A DNA stretch of 64,000 nucleotides from Camarhynchus parvulus (lineage: Eukaryota; Chordata; Aves; Passeriformes; Thraupidae), in NCBI RefSeq assembly GCF_901933205.1, contig NC_044576.1, forward strand, positions 6,791,024 through 6,855,023. Direction: 5' to 3'. How positions within the stretch are numbered: the stretch's first letter is position 1; the number at the start of each line of letters is the position of its first letter. Shown here one piece after another: positions 13,301-22,985 of this stretch. The notes beneath the pieces were generated by a model. It saw only the letters and a program-made list of their open reading frames with translations. It was not told where the DNA came from and did no database searches. A program made the translations under genes and the position numbers.

Positions 13301-15927
13301 ATGGAAGTAACATAAGTTCATCCCTTAAAATGAGGTCATTGCCGCTCCCCACAACAAATGTTAGGCATGGTTAGCATCTTTTTGTTGGGACTCAAGCCAG
13401 AATGCATCCTGCTCTGGCACAATGGGAACCTGCTGGGGGTTTCCCTTCACAACAGCTACTGTTAAAGATGGAGTGAAAAACAAAACCCTGCTCCCAATGT
13501 GAAAAAAAGACTGGATTTTTGATCTGAAAAAGAGGCCACTGTAAGCAGAACACAAAGGAAAGAGAGATGACCATAATAAAATACCACCAGTATGGGGGGA
13601 GGCCTGTGCACATTAAAAATAATGGCTTTGCACTTTAGAGGGTTCACTCAATAATAGAGTTTCTCTGTTTTCTTAAGGGACCTTCTCTATTCCCATGGAA
13701 AAACCAGGCCAGACCCTGGACTGACAGTCAGTGAAAATTTGCTAATAGTTTTTTCTCTTTAGCCGCGATAAATAATCTCTTACTTCACTGGAAGCACTTA
13801 AAGAAAAATGAGTAAATATGTATTTGCTAGCATGAGTCAGCATCAGCATTTTCTGGAGGCTTAAGGTAATATCCAAGTGGCTTAGGCATTAGTCTTGGCT
13901 GTAACAGAAATATTTTTAATTCATGTAGATTTTTCTCAAAATGGGGAAACAGTTCTCAGGTCCCTTCATCTTGTGGCAGGACCAGGGGACCATAAGGTAA
14001 AGAAGAGTTGGCAAATGGAGTGCTGCTGCCAGCACAGCTTATTCAGCCTCAGCCCTTTCCTGGGATGTCCCTGGGATGAAAATGAGCTCCAGACTGGAAA
14101 ACCTGTTGTGTGCTACAGGCAGTCTGCAAGCTCATCAGCCAGCTGTACATTGGAGAGGGATTTTTTATAGCAGTGTACCTTAAAGGGAAATACATGAATC
14201 TAAAATAAATACACATTGCATAAAACCTCCCTTCCTTAGCCAGTTGAGCACATTTTCACATTTCTTAAAACTAGAAACAGTCCCTTTTTCTTCCAAGAAG
14301 TATGGAGAGAGAGGGGAGAAGTCATACCATCTGTGAAGAAAAAGCTTGGTATTATGCATTCACCAGTACTGGTACTCCCATAAATTCACTGTTTACTAAA
14401 TATTCTCTGAATAGCCATTTCAGAGCTAAATGGTGTGCACAGCACCTGAAGTTTGTGTCTCCAAGAATTAAAACACTTGCAAAAAGTCTTGATTTTTAAT
14501 TTTAATCTGCATGTAGAGTTTGAAAAGGTAGCAGCCACAGGAAGGCCAGGAGGGAAGGGCTGCACAGGAAGGGGCTGCAATCTTTGTGGCTGACTGCAAG
14601 AGCATCTGAAATTCAGGGTGCTTTGATGTGTGTCCCTTGCCTGTTGTTTTCGTCATATTTGTCCAGGCCTTGGAGAATCAAAAGCCAGTTTTCATCTTCA
14701 TTTCATATTGGGATTGATTACAGAAAAAGAGAAAGGGATCTGAACTGGCCGCAAGCATCCAGAATGGTTCTCAGGATGCTGAGGTTTAGTTAGTGAAGGA
14801 TAAATCTGTTAGGTCTGGGGGGAGAATGTCCTGTAGACAGAGTGTCTGTGTCTATTCTGTCTGTGTGGAGTTCTTATTTTCAGATGCCAGCTGGTGTGGA
14901 AGGTGGGAATGGGCACATGGAGAAGAATTGCCCACAGACAGGAGCACATGGGTGTCCTGGGTGATGGTTGGAAACTCAAAATCCTTTTCCCCCCGCTGTG
15001 GTTTTAATGCAAATCATATATCAGTCCTTTATCAATTTGTGACATGGGCTTCCAGGAATGATGGCAATCCAGATAAATAATTACTAACATTATTATTGCA
15101 CTTCTTTGATATTTGAAATTTTCCATTGGTTTGAGCCTAGGCTCTGGTGCTGTTTCTGTCTGTAATAATCCTGGGGCAATTTAGGGACTCCTAGCAGGGG
15201 ACTCCAAGAGGCTCTTTTTTAAACAAAACAGTGCCAATAGCAAGTAACATTTTTCTACTCTACTGAGGTATTAAAAAAAAAAAAAAAAAGAAAAACAATA
15301 AATTTAGGCTTAAAATATAAATATAAAGTTTGAAAATTTTGGGTTCAGAAATTTGGGTAAAAGTTTTGGATTTATGTTTTTGCTCAATTCCTTACATTTT
15401 GTATAGAGGGTGTTGATTGGTTCTCGTGGTTTTTGAAGTGACATGTCTTAACAAGGGTACTCAAGACATTTTGTGAGACAGAAAAAAATTTGCAAGTCTC
15501 TCCTCTGTGTGGGTAGGTCTGAAGTAATGCCTTAGTTCTAGGGGAAGTGGAAGCTGGCAATGCTGCTTTTAGGGAGGCTGAAACTGCTTTTGGTTTCCAA
15601 CAAGGTTGCCTCTGTTTTCTCTCTAATGTTACTGCTTGTTTCTGCTGATGGTAGAGGTGGAAATGGATGGAGGCACTCCCAGAAACCCTATTGAACTTCT
15701 TGCTCAATTGTACACCCTCAGTCTGTTATCCCTCTGTGCAAATCTCAAAGCTCCTGGTGGTGGCCCAGAAAGGGTGAGCTAACCCCATCTGTGGGCTTGG
15801 GAGCATCAGCCAAGGTCAGACAAAGAAGGTTTTCCCCTTTCTCAGAGCACAGGGATGTGTTACACCCTGTGTGCTAAGGCAGCCCCTGCACTTGCGCACT
15901 GGCTCACATCGCGTTCAGGTAACTGGA

Positions 15928-15970
15928 AACCAGTAACAGTTGACCAGTAACCAGTGCTGGGTTACTGGTG
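15928..15970. repeat. Cluster of direct and inverted ACCAGTAAC motifs
   Basis: ACCAGTAAC occurs twice in direct orientation (about 15929-15937 and 15943-15951), and its complement GTTACTGGT follows at 15961-15969. The second copy and the complement can pair as a 10-bp stem around a short loop. A related GGTAACTGG lies just upstream at about 15918. It looks like local slippage or inversion; no function is evident. Confidence 0.7.
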
Positions 15971-17639
15971 CAGGCTGACAGGTGAGCAGGATGCTGGGCC
16001 CAACACCTCACCAGCCCCACTGAGGGATGGCAGCCTGGCTGCTGGTGTGGCTGGACACTTGTGGCTGCTTTGGAGTGAGTTTTGAGGGATGACTGGCAAA
16101 GGAGGATGTGCTGTTGGCTTGAGGGATTCCAGGAGTGGATTTGTGCAGCACCTGAGATAGTTTGGTTTGAGACGTTTTTATATGGCCTCAGGCCGGGGCT
16201 GTGACCTGAACTTTATCCTTCCTCCTGTTAGTGAGTGCTCCCAAGACTTATCAGCTGTTAAGTCTTCAGAACCCCTAAGTCCAAAAATCCAAAAGTCCAT
16301 AAACATGCCCAAGTCTGTAAGAGACACAGGCATTGCTCTTGTTCCACAGTGAAGTTGCAGTTAGAGATTAATGTGATTATCAAATATTTATTGCTGCTTC
16401 TGCCTCTCCCCCTCCATTTTGTTTGAGCAAATAGACTGGGACGTGTCTGCAGAGGAGCAGTGCTCCTTGTCTGGCTGTGTTGCTGTGACTGCCTGCTGGA
16501 ATCTGATTTCCCCCTCCCCAGCCAGAGCAGCTGTAAACAGCTGATGTTAATTCTGGTCCCCCTGCTGACTGTGCCAAACAGAGATGCCATTGCCCTCTGA
16601 CAAAAAGGCTCCCGCTCTATTGAGTCCTCCCTCATACCTTCAGTAATGCTGATAAAATGCTGACCTGTTTTTTTACCCCAGTGACTGCTGTTGCTAAGCA
16701 CTGAGAATATGACCTGTCTCCTGTAATAATCTGCATTGCACAACTCGGATGATCTCCCAAATGAAAGCAGCTCTCAAGGCAGCTTTTCTTGCCTGTGGTC
16801 TTTACAGTTATGACTGTTTACTTTGCAGGGGCACCTTATTTTTGAGAAAGCCTGACTGAACACCAGTATTTGGGGGCTGTTCTGTTGGGAAGGACATTGC
16901 AGAAGCTGGTTTGTAATGATCAGCATGGCATGCTTGGAAAAAAATGATAAAGAGCAGGGAAGGCTGTAAGCTGGTGACTTATCACTGCAAAGTGGAATGT
17001 AAAGTGTGCAAAACTCAGGAGAAAATGAGGAGTTCATAAGTAATGGCTTTCTCCTTAGAGGGGAGAGCTTGTTTTATTGCAAGTACCAGTAAAATGGTCT
17101 TGTAGCTTGTATGGGTGTGAGGAGAAAAGTGAATTTCCTACCCACTTATCATTTTGCTGTCATTATGCCCGAGACTGCTTCATCCTGCACACAAAGGAGG
17201 CTTCTGATGGGCTTGGAGCAATTCTTGAGCACAACATCCAGCTTGCAGTGGCTGTGTGGACAGGAGAGGAGAAAACTCTATAGCAAATCCAGAAATGTGG
17301 TATTAAAAAAAAAAAAAGAAAATTATTTGAGCAACAGATAAGTAACTGTGCTTCGGTGACAGGATGGTTTGTATTTCTCTTAGCACTAACTGCCTTTATT
17401 GTTTAGTCTAAAGGTAGTTGTTGCACTCTTTCAAAATGTTAAAACATCTCAATGCAGTGGTAGCTGCAATGATGTAAGCCTGGGATGAAATGGTGCTGAG
17501 AGGGAAAGAACCCAGACAATTCCTGCTCTACCAGTCTAGAATAGGGCACAAAAAATATGTTGACTGCCCAAGATGCCAGGGAAAGCTGTGGCACAGATAA
17601 AAATCAAAGATTGTGTGATTTGTCCCTCTTGAAAGCTAA

Positions 17640-17805
17640 CCCAGTTTGCTGCATTTGCTCCAAGGCAGGATCAGCATTATCTAAACTGTCCTCCCTGGAT
17701 ATTTGCATAACTTGTTAAAACCCTCTGGGGATGGGACTTCCTCTCAGTGATTCTGTGATGACTTAACCAACATTTCTGCTGTCCTTACATTCAAACTGAA
17801 GTCAT
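17640..17805 (+). mobile_element. Old CR1/L3-like LINE fragment (3' region)
   Basis: The order of short blocks CTCCAAGGCAGGATCAGC, a CTAAAC..TCCCTG segment, ATTTGCATAACTTGTTAAAA, CCCTCTGGGGATGGGACTTC, CTTAACC and CTTACATTCAAACTGAAG follows what I remember of the 3' part of amniote CR1/L3 LINE consensus sequences. It is diverged and truncated, with no open reading frame, so it is an ancient dead copy. Its boundaries are approximate. The assignment is from memory and was not checked against a repeat library. Confidence 0.6.
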
Positions 17806-18469
17806 CATAAAGTAGATTTGTGTAACTATCTTTAATGCAAGGTCTGAAAAAAAGGAAAATGCAGTTTATATAATGACACTGTACCTAGAAATTTCTGGCT
17901 TCTTCACTGAAAGTGAACAGGTATTGTCAATAAAATGTGCCGGAGAATGGAGAAAGTAAACCAAAATGTTAGCAGATGTGAAATTTTATAGTGCATTCAT
18001 TTGTAGAACCATGGGATTTTTAATTCCACCAACCCACTCCTTCAAGGTTGAGTAATTTGAGGGTTTTTTTAATCTCTCAGATTAGTTCTCACAGTACTGG
18101 TAGGGTCTGTTCAGCTTGGCCATTAGAAGTGGTGTGGCACCTTGGGGAAGAGCAGCATGGTTGGTTTCCCTGCAGCCCAGTCCTGAGGGAGGTTCCCCAT
18201 GGCTGGGTGCCACACAGGGTGCCAGATGTGTCCCTGGCTGCTGGCCTTGCGTGTGAGACACTGCTCCATAATTCATGTTCATGTGTGGAGCCAAGCCTCC
18301 TGCTGCCTGCTCAGGGTTTGACCCACATTTCAGAAGGTGGTTTGGGATCCTTTCCTGTCTAGTTAAGTGGATATACAATGTGCTGTATCATTAATAATTT
18401 CTTTGCCACCGAAATGTGTTTTTATACTGTGCCGTGATTTCTCATGGGACGTCTCCTTTTTTCTTGTAG

Positions 18470-18571
18470 TCTGACACAAATGCAAGTTACCTGAGAGCAG
18501 CTCGAGCTGGCAACTTGGAAAAGGCTCTTGACTACTTAAAAAATGGAGTGGACATCAACATCTCAAATCAG
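18470..18571 (+). CDS. ANK3: Ankyrin-G exon, ankyrin repeat R1
   Basis: This 102-base, phase 0-0 exon encodes 34 residues ([20 protein letters not shown] to NISNQ), the first ankyrin repeat. It follows the acceptor TTTTCTTGTAG and ends with CAG before GTTGAA, a weak donor because GTTGAA departs from GTAAGT. It corresponds to the second coding exon of mammalian ANK3; the initiator exon lies elsewhere. Numbered as in human 190/270-kDa ankyrin-G, the codon at 18563-18565 is position 70. Mammalian ankyrins have cysteine there, S-palmitoylated and needed for membrane-domain assembly. Here it is TCA, serine, and the exon has no other cysteine. Confidence 0.96.
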
Positions 18572-19025
18572 GTTGAAGAATATTTTGGTCAAATTTTCTG
18601 GATAAATACCTTTCTTGCTGTTTCTCAGATTTCTCATTATATATGCACTTCATGTCAAAGATAACTTACATGTTTTTTGATGAACCATGTTTACATATCT
18701 TATCAAATTCTTATTTTGTTTAAACACTTTACCCTGATACTATTTCACTTGCACTTGGAAAATGTGCTACCTTATCTTTCATTCCATTTGTATTGCATTA
18801 GATCATGGAACAGCACACAGAATTTGAGACCCCAGAGCCAGTATATCCTGATTTAATTCTTACTCTGTCCTTATAATCTAATTCTTGTGAAGTTTGCCTT
18901 AGTTTTCGTAAGCAGTCCTCTCAGTGGGATGGTAATAACTTGTCCCCTCGTATGCTTGGAAAGCTGGAAATCACTCGGTAATCCTTCTAATTGCTTTTCT
19001 TTTTCCCCTCCCTTTTTCAAACCAG
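18572..19025 (+). other. ANK3: Intron R1-R2 (454 bp)
   Basis: A short AT-rich intron with a pyrimidine-rich acceptor (TTTTTCAAACCAG). I see nothing else in it. Confidence 0.93.
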
Positions 19026-19124
19026 AATGGGTTGAATGCTCTCCATCTCGCCTCCAAAGAAGGGCACGTAGAGGTTGTCTCTGAGCTGATCCAGCGAGGT
19101 GCCAGTGTGGATGCAGCCACAAAG
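19026..19124 (+). CDS. ANK3: Ankyrin-G exon, ankyrin repeat R2
   Basis: A 99-base phase 0-0 exon encoding one 33-residue repeat, NGLNALHLASKEGHVEVVSE to DAATK (window residues 35-67). The acceptor is CAAACCAG and the donor AAG before GTCAGT. The repeat ends LIQRGASVDAATK, with the consensus glycine; from memory the human protein has glutamate at that position (REANVD). Confidence 0.97.
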
Positions 19125-19448
19125 GTCAGTCAAGCCTGTCTGGTTGTTCCCTTGTTCACACTGCTGGCCTGGGCACGAGGTGCTGGCCAAGTGATTACAG
19201 ACTGCTGCAGCAGTAATTATAGTAGACGATAGTAAATGTCACAGATTGCTAGGGAGGAGATTTACTGAACAAACTGTAGATTCCTGTTTTGATTTCTGTC
19301 CATGCCATGTCTTCTAGAATAACACACCCATTAGAAGTATGCAGCAAGAAATACTGTATTCTAAAGTGGAAGATGTTCTTGATGGTATTGTTATGTGTTC
19401 AGGCTCAGGTTTTGTATTTTTTTCAAGTGTCCCTGTCTGTAATTCCAG
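19125..19448 (+). other. ANK3: Intron R2-R3 (324 bp)
   Basis: The shortest intron in the window. The acceptor is CTGTAATTCCAG, preceded by a T-rich tract. Nothing else is evident. Confidence 0.93.
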
Positions 19449-19547
19449 AAAGGAAACACAGCACTGCACATAGCATCCCTCGCTGGACAAGCAGAAGTTG
19501 TCAAAGTGTTGGTTACAAATCGGGCCAATGTCAATGCACAGTCTCAG
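19449..19547 (+). CDS. ANK3: Ankyrin-G exon, ankyrin repeat R3
   Basis: A 99-base phase 0-0 exon encoding [20 protein letters not shown] to NAQSQ (window residues 68-100). The donor CAG before GTAAGG is strong. The codon at 19521-19523 is CGG, arginine, where human ankyrin-G has the consensus glycine (TNGANV; here TNRANV). R3 lies in the N-terminal third of the solenoid, whose inner groove takes part in binding membrane partners. Confidence 0.97.
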
Positions 19548-22500
19548 GTAAGGCCACATGCCCCTGTTTACTTCTGCTGACACTGGAGTTGTTCTTCTCT
19601 TAGAAACTCTGGTATTAGCAAATATATTTGTTAGATCTTACCGTGTTAATGTTGGCTCTTGAAAATAGAGTTGATAGTCAGTGAGTTCAACCTCAGATCT
19701 GCCCTAGGAGTGCCCTATGAGCTGCTGCTTGTTAGAGGTGGAAAAGACAAGGCTAGAACAGGAGACTGGGAGAGAACGTGCTCAAAGGGATCCTGTTTCA
19801 CTTTATTCACTGTCTCAGGCTCAGTTGAGCCCATCCCCTTTCCTTGTACAGCGTGGTACTGCAGGCATATGCAGAGTTTGTAAGTTTGGTTCAAGTCCTT
19901 TGAATAAATGCTTAGGTCAATTATAGAGAATTTGAAATGAGAGAAAACAGCACTGGTGCTACAAGCAAAGCAGTAGAACAAAACAGAAAAACTCTGGCTT
20001 GAAAAATGCATAAACTACAGATTGTTGGAAGTCATGTGGCTGTGCCAGCAGTGCCCTGCATGCCACCCCATTCCTGCTCTCCCTGCTCAGGGACTGGCAG
20101 GCAGTGTCAGAGAAGAGACAGTCTTCTCATCTGGCCCAGGATTTCCATTCTGCTGTATATAAAGATGTGGGCGTGAAAATAAATGTTTATTGAAAAAAAA
20201 AACAACAAAACATTTTAAAGAAGTGAGGGGTGGGGTTTTTTATTGGTCTTTCAAATAATAGGAACAAAATGCTTAACAGGATTGATTTTGAAAATGTTAG
20301 TTATTTGTGGTCTATATTTCATGGTTTTTTTCACCTGAGGAAAAGAAATAAATGACTCAGTTCTTCTTCCTTACTCTTTTATACTAGCTCAGTACAGCAC
20401 TATTTAATTCCAGGAACCATATAACTTAAATTTAAAGAAAACAACAACAAAGTATTTTTAGGTAAAAATCTCCCATGGCTGTTATGAAGTAAAACAAAGC
20501 AGAAATATTTGCCATAGTTTTCCTGTTAAAGAACTTAAGATGGGATTGACAGGATCTTTTCAGCTTGTGTTTGAGAACTTGTGTATTCAGCCCTGAAACT
20601 AAAAATAATCTGAGATTGTAAACATCTTATATAACTGTATTGTCCATACACCCTAAGGTTTGGCCACATGTTACTCTAACTTTGCCAACGTGCCAGAATT
20701 AAAGATTTATTTCTCCCCCACACCACTATGGAGGCCTTTGATGTCTTTACTTGGAGCACCCATGTAACACCCCTGTTGGCCATTCCACACCATTACCAGC
20801 TGGGATTCAGCTTTTGAGGAGGTCCCTGGTGCTTTCTGTCACCAAACTGCCCTGGACCAGCTTGGTCTGTGGTGCTGAGCTCCTCTTGAGCTTTGTCTCT
20901 TTCCTTGAAAGTAACAGCTCTCCCATGCTGACAGTTCCAGTGTTAGGGCTTCTCTAACCAAATCTTCCTGTCTGTAAAAAAGGCCAAAAAGCAAGCCAGA
21001 AATTTGTGCTGGGGCTGAACTTTACACCTCTTCTATTACTATTCAAGGCAATTTTTTTTTTTTCAGACTTGTGGCTGTCTGGCAATTCCAGCCCCTTTCT
21101 AAAGAGAGAAGCAAGTGTTAAGTGTGGGGTGGAAAGATATTTAAAACCCTAAAAAAACTTAGCATAGGAGAAAAGGTTCTGCTCTGCCTCCAAATGCTAA
21201 TAATATTTGGGTTTGAGAATTTCTGCCTATTAATTATTTCGTGAAACCAACTGTTCGGTAGTCTTTCCTGCTTCCTTTCTAATTGCAAATGTTTGAAACT
21301 AAAAAAATCATCTTTGTTTCCAGCTGAGTTAGTAAATAGATATAGAATATGCCATGAAATGATCGAATACCAGACTCAACCCCAGACTGCAGTTCACTGC
21401 AATAAGTTGTAGTGTGACATATAAATTACCTTAGCAAGTGCTTCCTGGCTTCTCTGTTTTTTAACTAAATAGGATTTTGACTGTATGGTGACTGAACTGT
21501 TGGACCTCTGTTCAGGAGAGTGCATTAAACACATTTCTAACTTTGTGCTTGGGCTCTGTGAGCCCTTCTGTGCCTGCTCTGTGCTTGTAGCAGTGCCTGC
21601 CTGCACAGAGACCAAACTATCAAATCCTGGAACAGCAGCAGGCCCTGCCACCTGTGCAGGCCTTGTGAACATGTGGCTTCACAGCTGCTGGGTGCCTTGC
21701 TGCTGGTGAAGTTCCTCTTGGGTCCAACATCCATTTCCTCCCCAAGTGTCCTTTGTTGTGACCTCCTGTGTGTCCCTGCTGCCGCGTGCTTGCCCTCAGG
21801 TCACCTGTGCTGGGTGCTGGACGTGTGCCCTGCCCACTGCTGGGACAGTCAGGTGTCCCTCAGCTGCTCCCCCGCAGCTCAGCCCAATCTCACTGCCATG
21901 GGTCTCCCTCTGCATCTCCCCAGGGCCCAGAACGTGGATGTTTTTCCTTTGATGTAGCCATATGGGCAAACTCTTCTCAGCTCATCTGTTTTCAGCCCCA
22001 TTGGTTTTCTGCAAAATCTAGGTCAGTGTCCTGTGTAACTGTAGCAGAGATTTCAGAAATTCTTGGAACAAAAGGTAAAAAATGCGTTGCCTTAATATTA
22101 ATCCCAAAAAATTCAGTTTCTCACAGGCTGTTTACAGTTAAGGCAAAGACAAAAGGTTTGGCTCTAAGACAAAAGCATTCACCAAAGAAGGAGTTAATCT
22201 CTGCAACCTCTAATACTTGTATTGCATTGATTGAAATCAGTCACTTAAGCATAATTTGAGAGATGCTCTAATGTGTTCAGAAACACTAATAAACCTCTGT
22301 CTCAAACTGCTGAGCACCAGTGATCCTCACATCTCCTGTGCCTGAAATATGAAGTAGCTCGGTGCCCAGAAGCAGAGTGTGCTCAGAAGGCAGCTCTTTG
22401 AGGAGATGGAAGGCAGAAGTAGCTGGCACAAGTGAAAGAGAAGTCAAAGCTAATGGAAAGAAGAGAAAAAATGTCAATTACTCTGAGGAGTCACTGCTCT

Positions 22501-22886
22501 TGGTTTTCCCACAGACTTGTATTGTATTTCCTTGTCCTGTTTTGTATTTCCAGTGCTGTGGCTGGCTGTATTTATCAGGAATCATAATTCATGGCCACCA
22601 AATCATCTGTCTAGACTGATTTTTAGCTTAACTTCTCAACAGATGTGAAAGGAATTGTTCTCACTTAGCTGTGGGAATTGTATCTGGTCAGCTGAAAGAT
22701 TCTTCTGTGTCCTTTTAAATAATATTGCCCTTCTCCCATCTTCACTTAAGCCAGTGTAGATCATGCATTAACTCATCTGGGAGCAAACAGTTTTTTCACT
22801 TTTCACCTAATCTTCCCTCATTTGGCAGATCTGTTTCATGTATAAAATGTTGGTGGGGTGTTTACACTCTTGTTTTTGTGTTTCAG
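19548..22886 (+). other. ANK3: Intron R3-R4 (3.3 kb)
   Basis: Non-coding. The 3.3 kb include a possible intronic polyadenylation site (20178-20246) and a T run at about 21051-21063. The frames around 21393-22259 give no recognisable protein. The intron ends in the strong acceptor TTTTTGTGTTTCAG. Confidence 0.9.
20178..20246 (+). promoter_or_regulatory. Candidate intronic polyadenylation site or retroposed tail
   Basis: AATAAA at 20178-20183 is followed within about 10 bases by a run of ten A, then an A/C-rich stretch, and at 20221-20246 by a G/T-rich segment (GAGGGGTGGGGTTTTTTATT). This is the order expected of a cleavage site with a downstream element. Use of it would end the transcript after R3. 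A genomic A-run left by a retroposed copy is an equal alternative. Confidence 0.3.
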
Positions 22887-22985
22887 AATGGCTTCACTCC
22901 ACTGTACATGGCAGCCCAAGAAAACCACCTGGAGGTTGTTAAGTTTCTTCTTGACAATGGTGCCAGTCAAAGCCTTGCCACAGAG
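22887..22985 (+). CDS. ANK3: Ankyrin-G exon, ankyrin repeat R4
   Basis: A 99-base phase 0-0 exon encoding [20 protein letters not shown] to LATE (window residues 101-133). As far as I remember, the repeat is identical to human ankyrin-G; ankyrin-B reads HIDVVKYLLENGANQST here, so this exon helps to separate the paralogues. The acceptor is TGTTTCAG and the donor GAG before GTAAAA. Confidence 0.97.

Larger units (their letters stand above)
1..18469 (+). other. ANK3: Non-coding stretch before the R1 exon, probably the end of a long first intron
   Basis: I see no credible coding exon in these 18.5 kb. Reading frames are short, mostly under 130 codons, and none resembles an ankyrin first exon or any protein I know. 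The stretch does contain a perfect 29-bp hairpin (983-1057), a small CpG-rich patch (about 7225-7325), an A-rich tract (5825-5856), poly-A runs (15271-15287, 17305-17318), a small cluster of repeated and inverted 9-10-mers (15928-15970) and an old CR1/L3-like LINE fragment (about 17640-17805). ANK3 has several alternative first exons in mammals, so a short unrecognised 5' exon or promoter could still lie here. Confidence 0.7.

Noticed and set aside
16258..16743. A 161-codon frame on the minus strand
   Set aside because: No recognisable domain, no splice or promoter context, and unremarkable composition. Frames of this size are expected by chance in 64 kb.
1..18469. An alternative ANK3 first exon with a basic, lysine-rich N-terminus
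   Set aside because: I looked for ATG-led short frames rich in K/R/E ending at a phase-0 GT donor and saw none that resembles the known first exons. A diverged one cannot be excluded.
19888..19898. GGTTCAAGTCC, a match to the B box of tRNA genes
   Set aside because: No A box at the right distance and no acceptor stem or cloverleaf around it.
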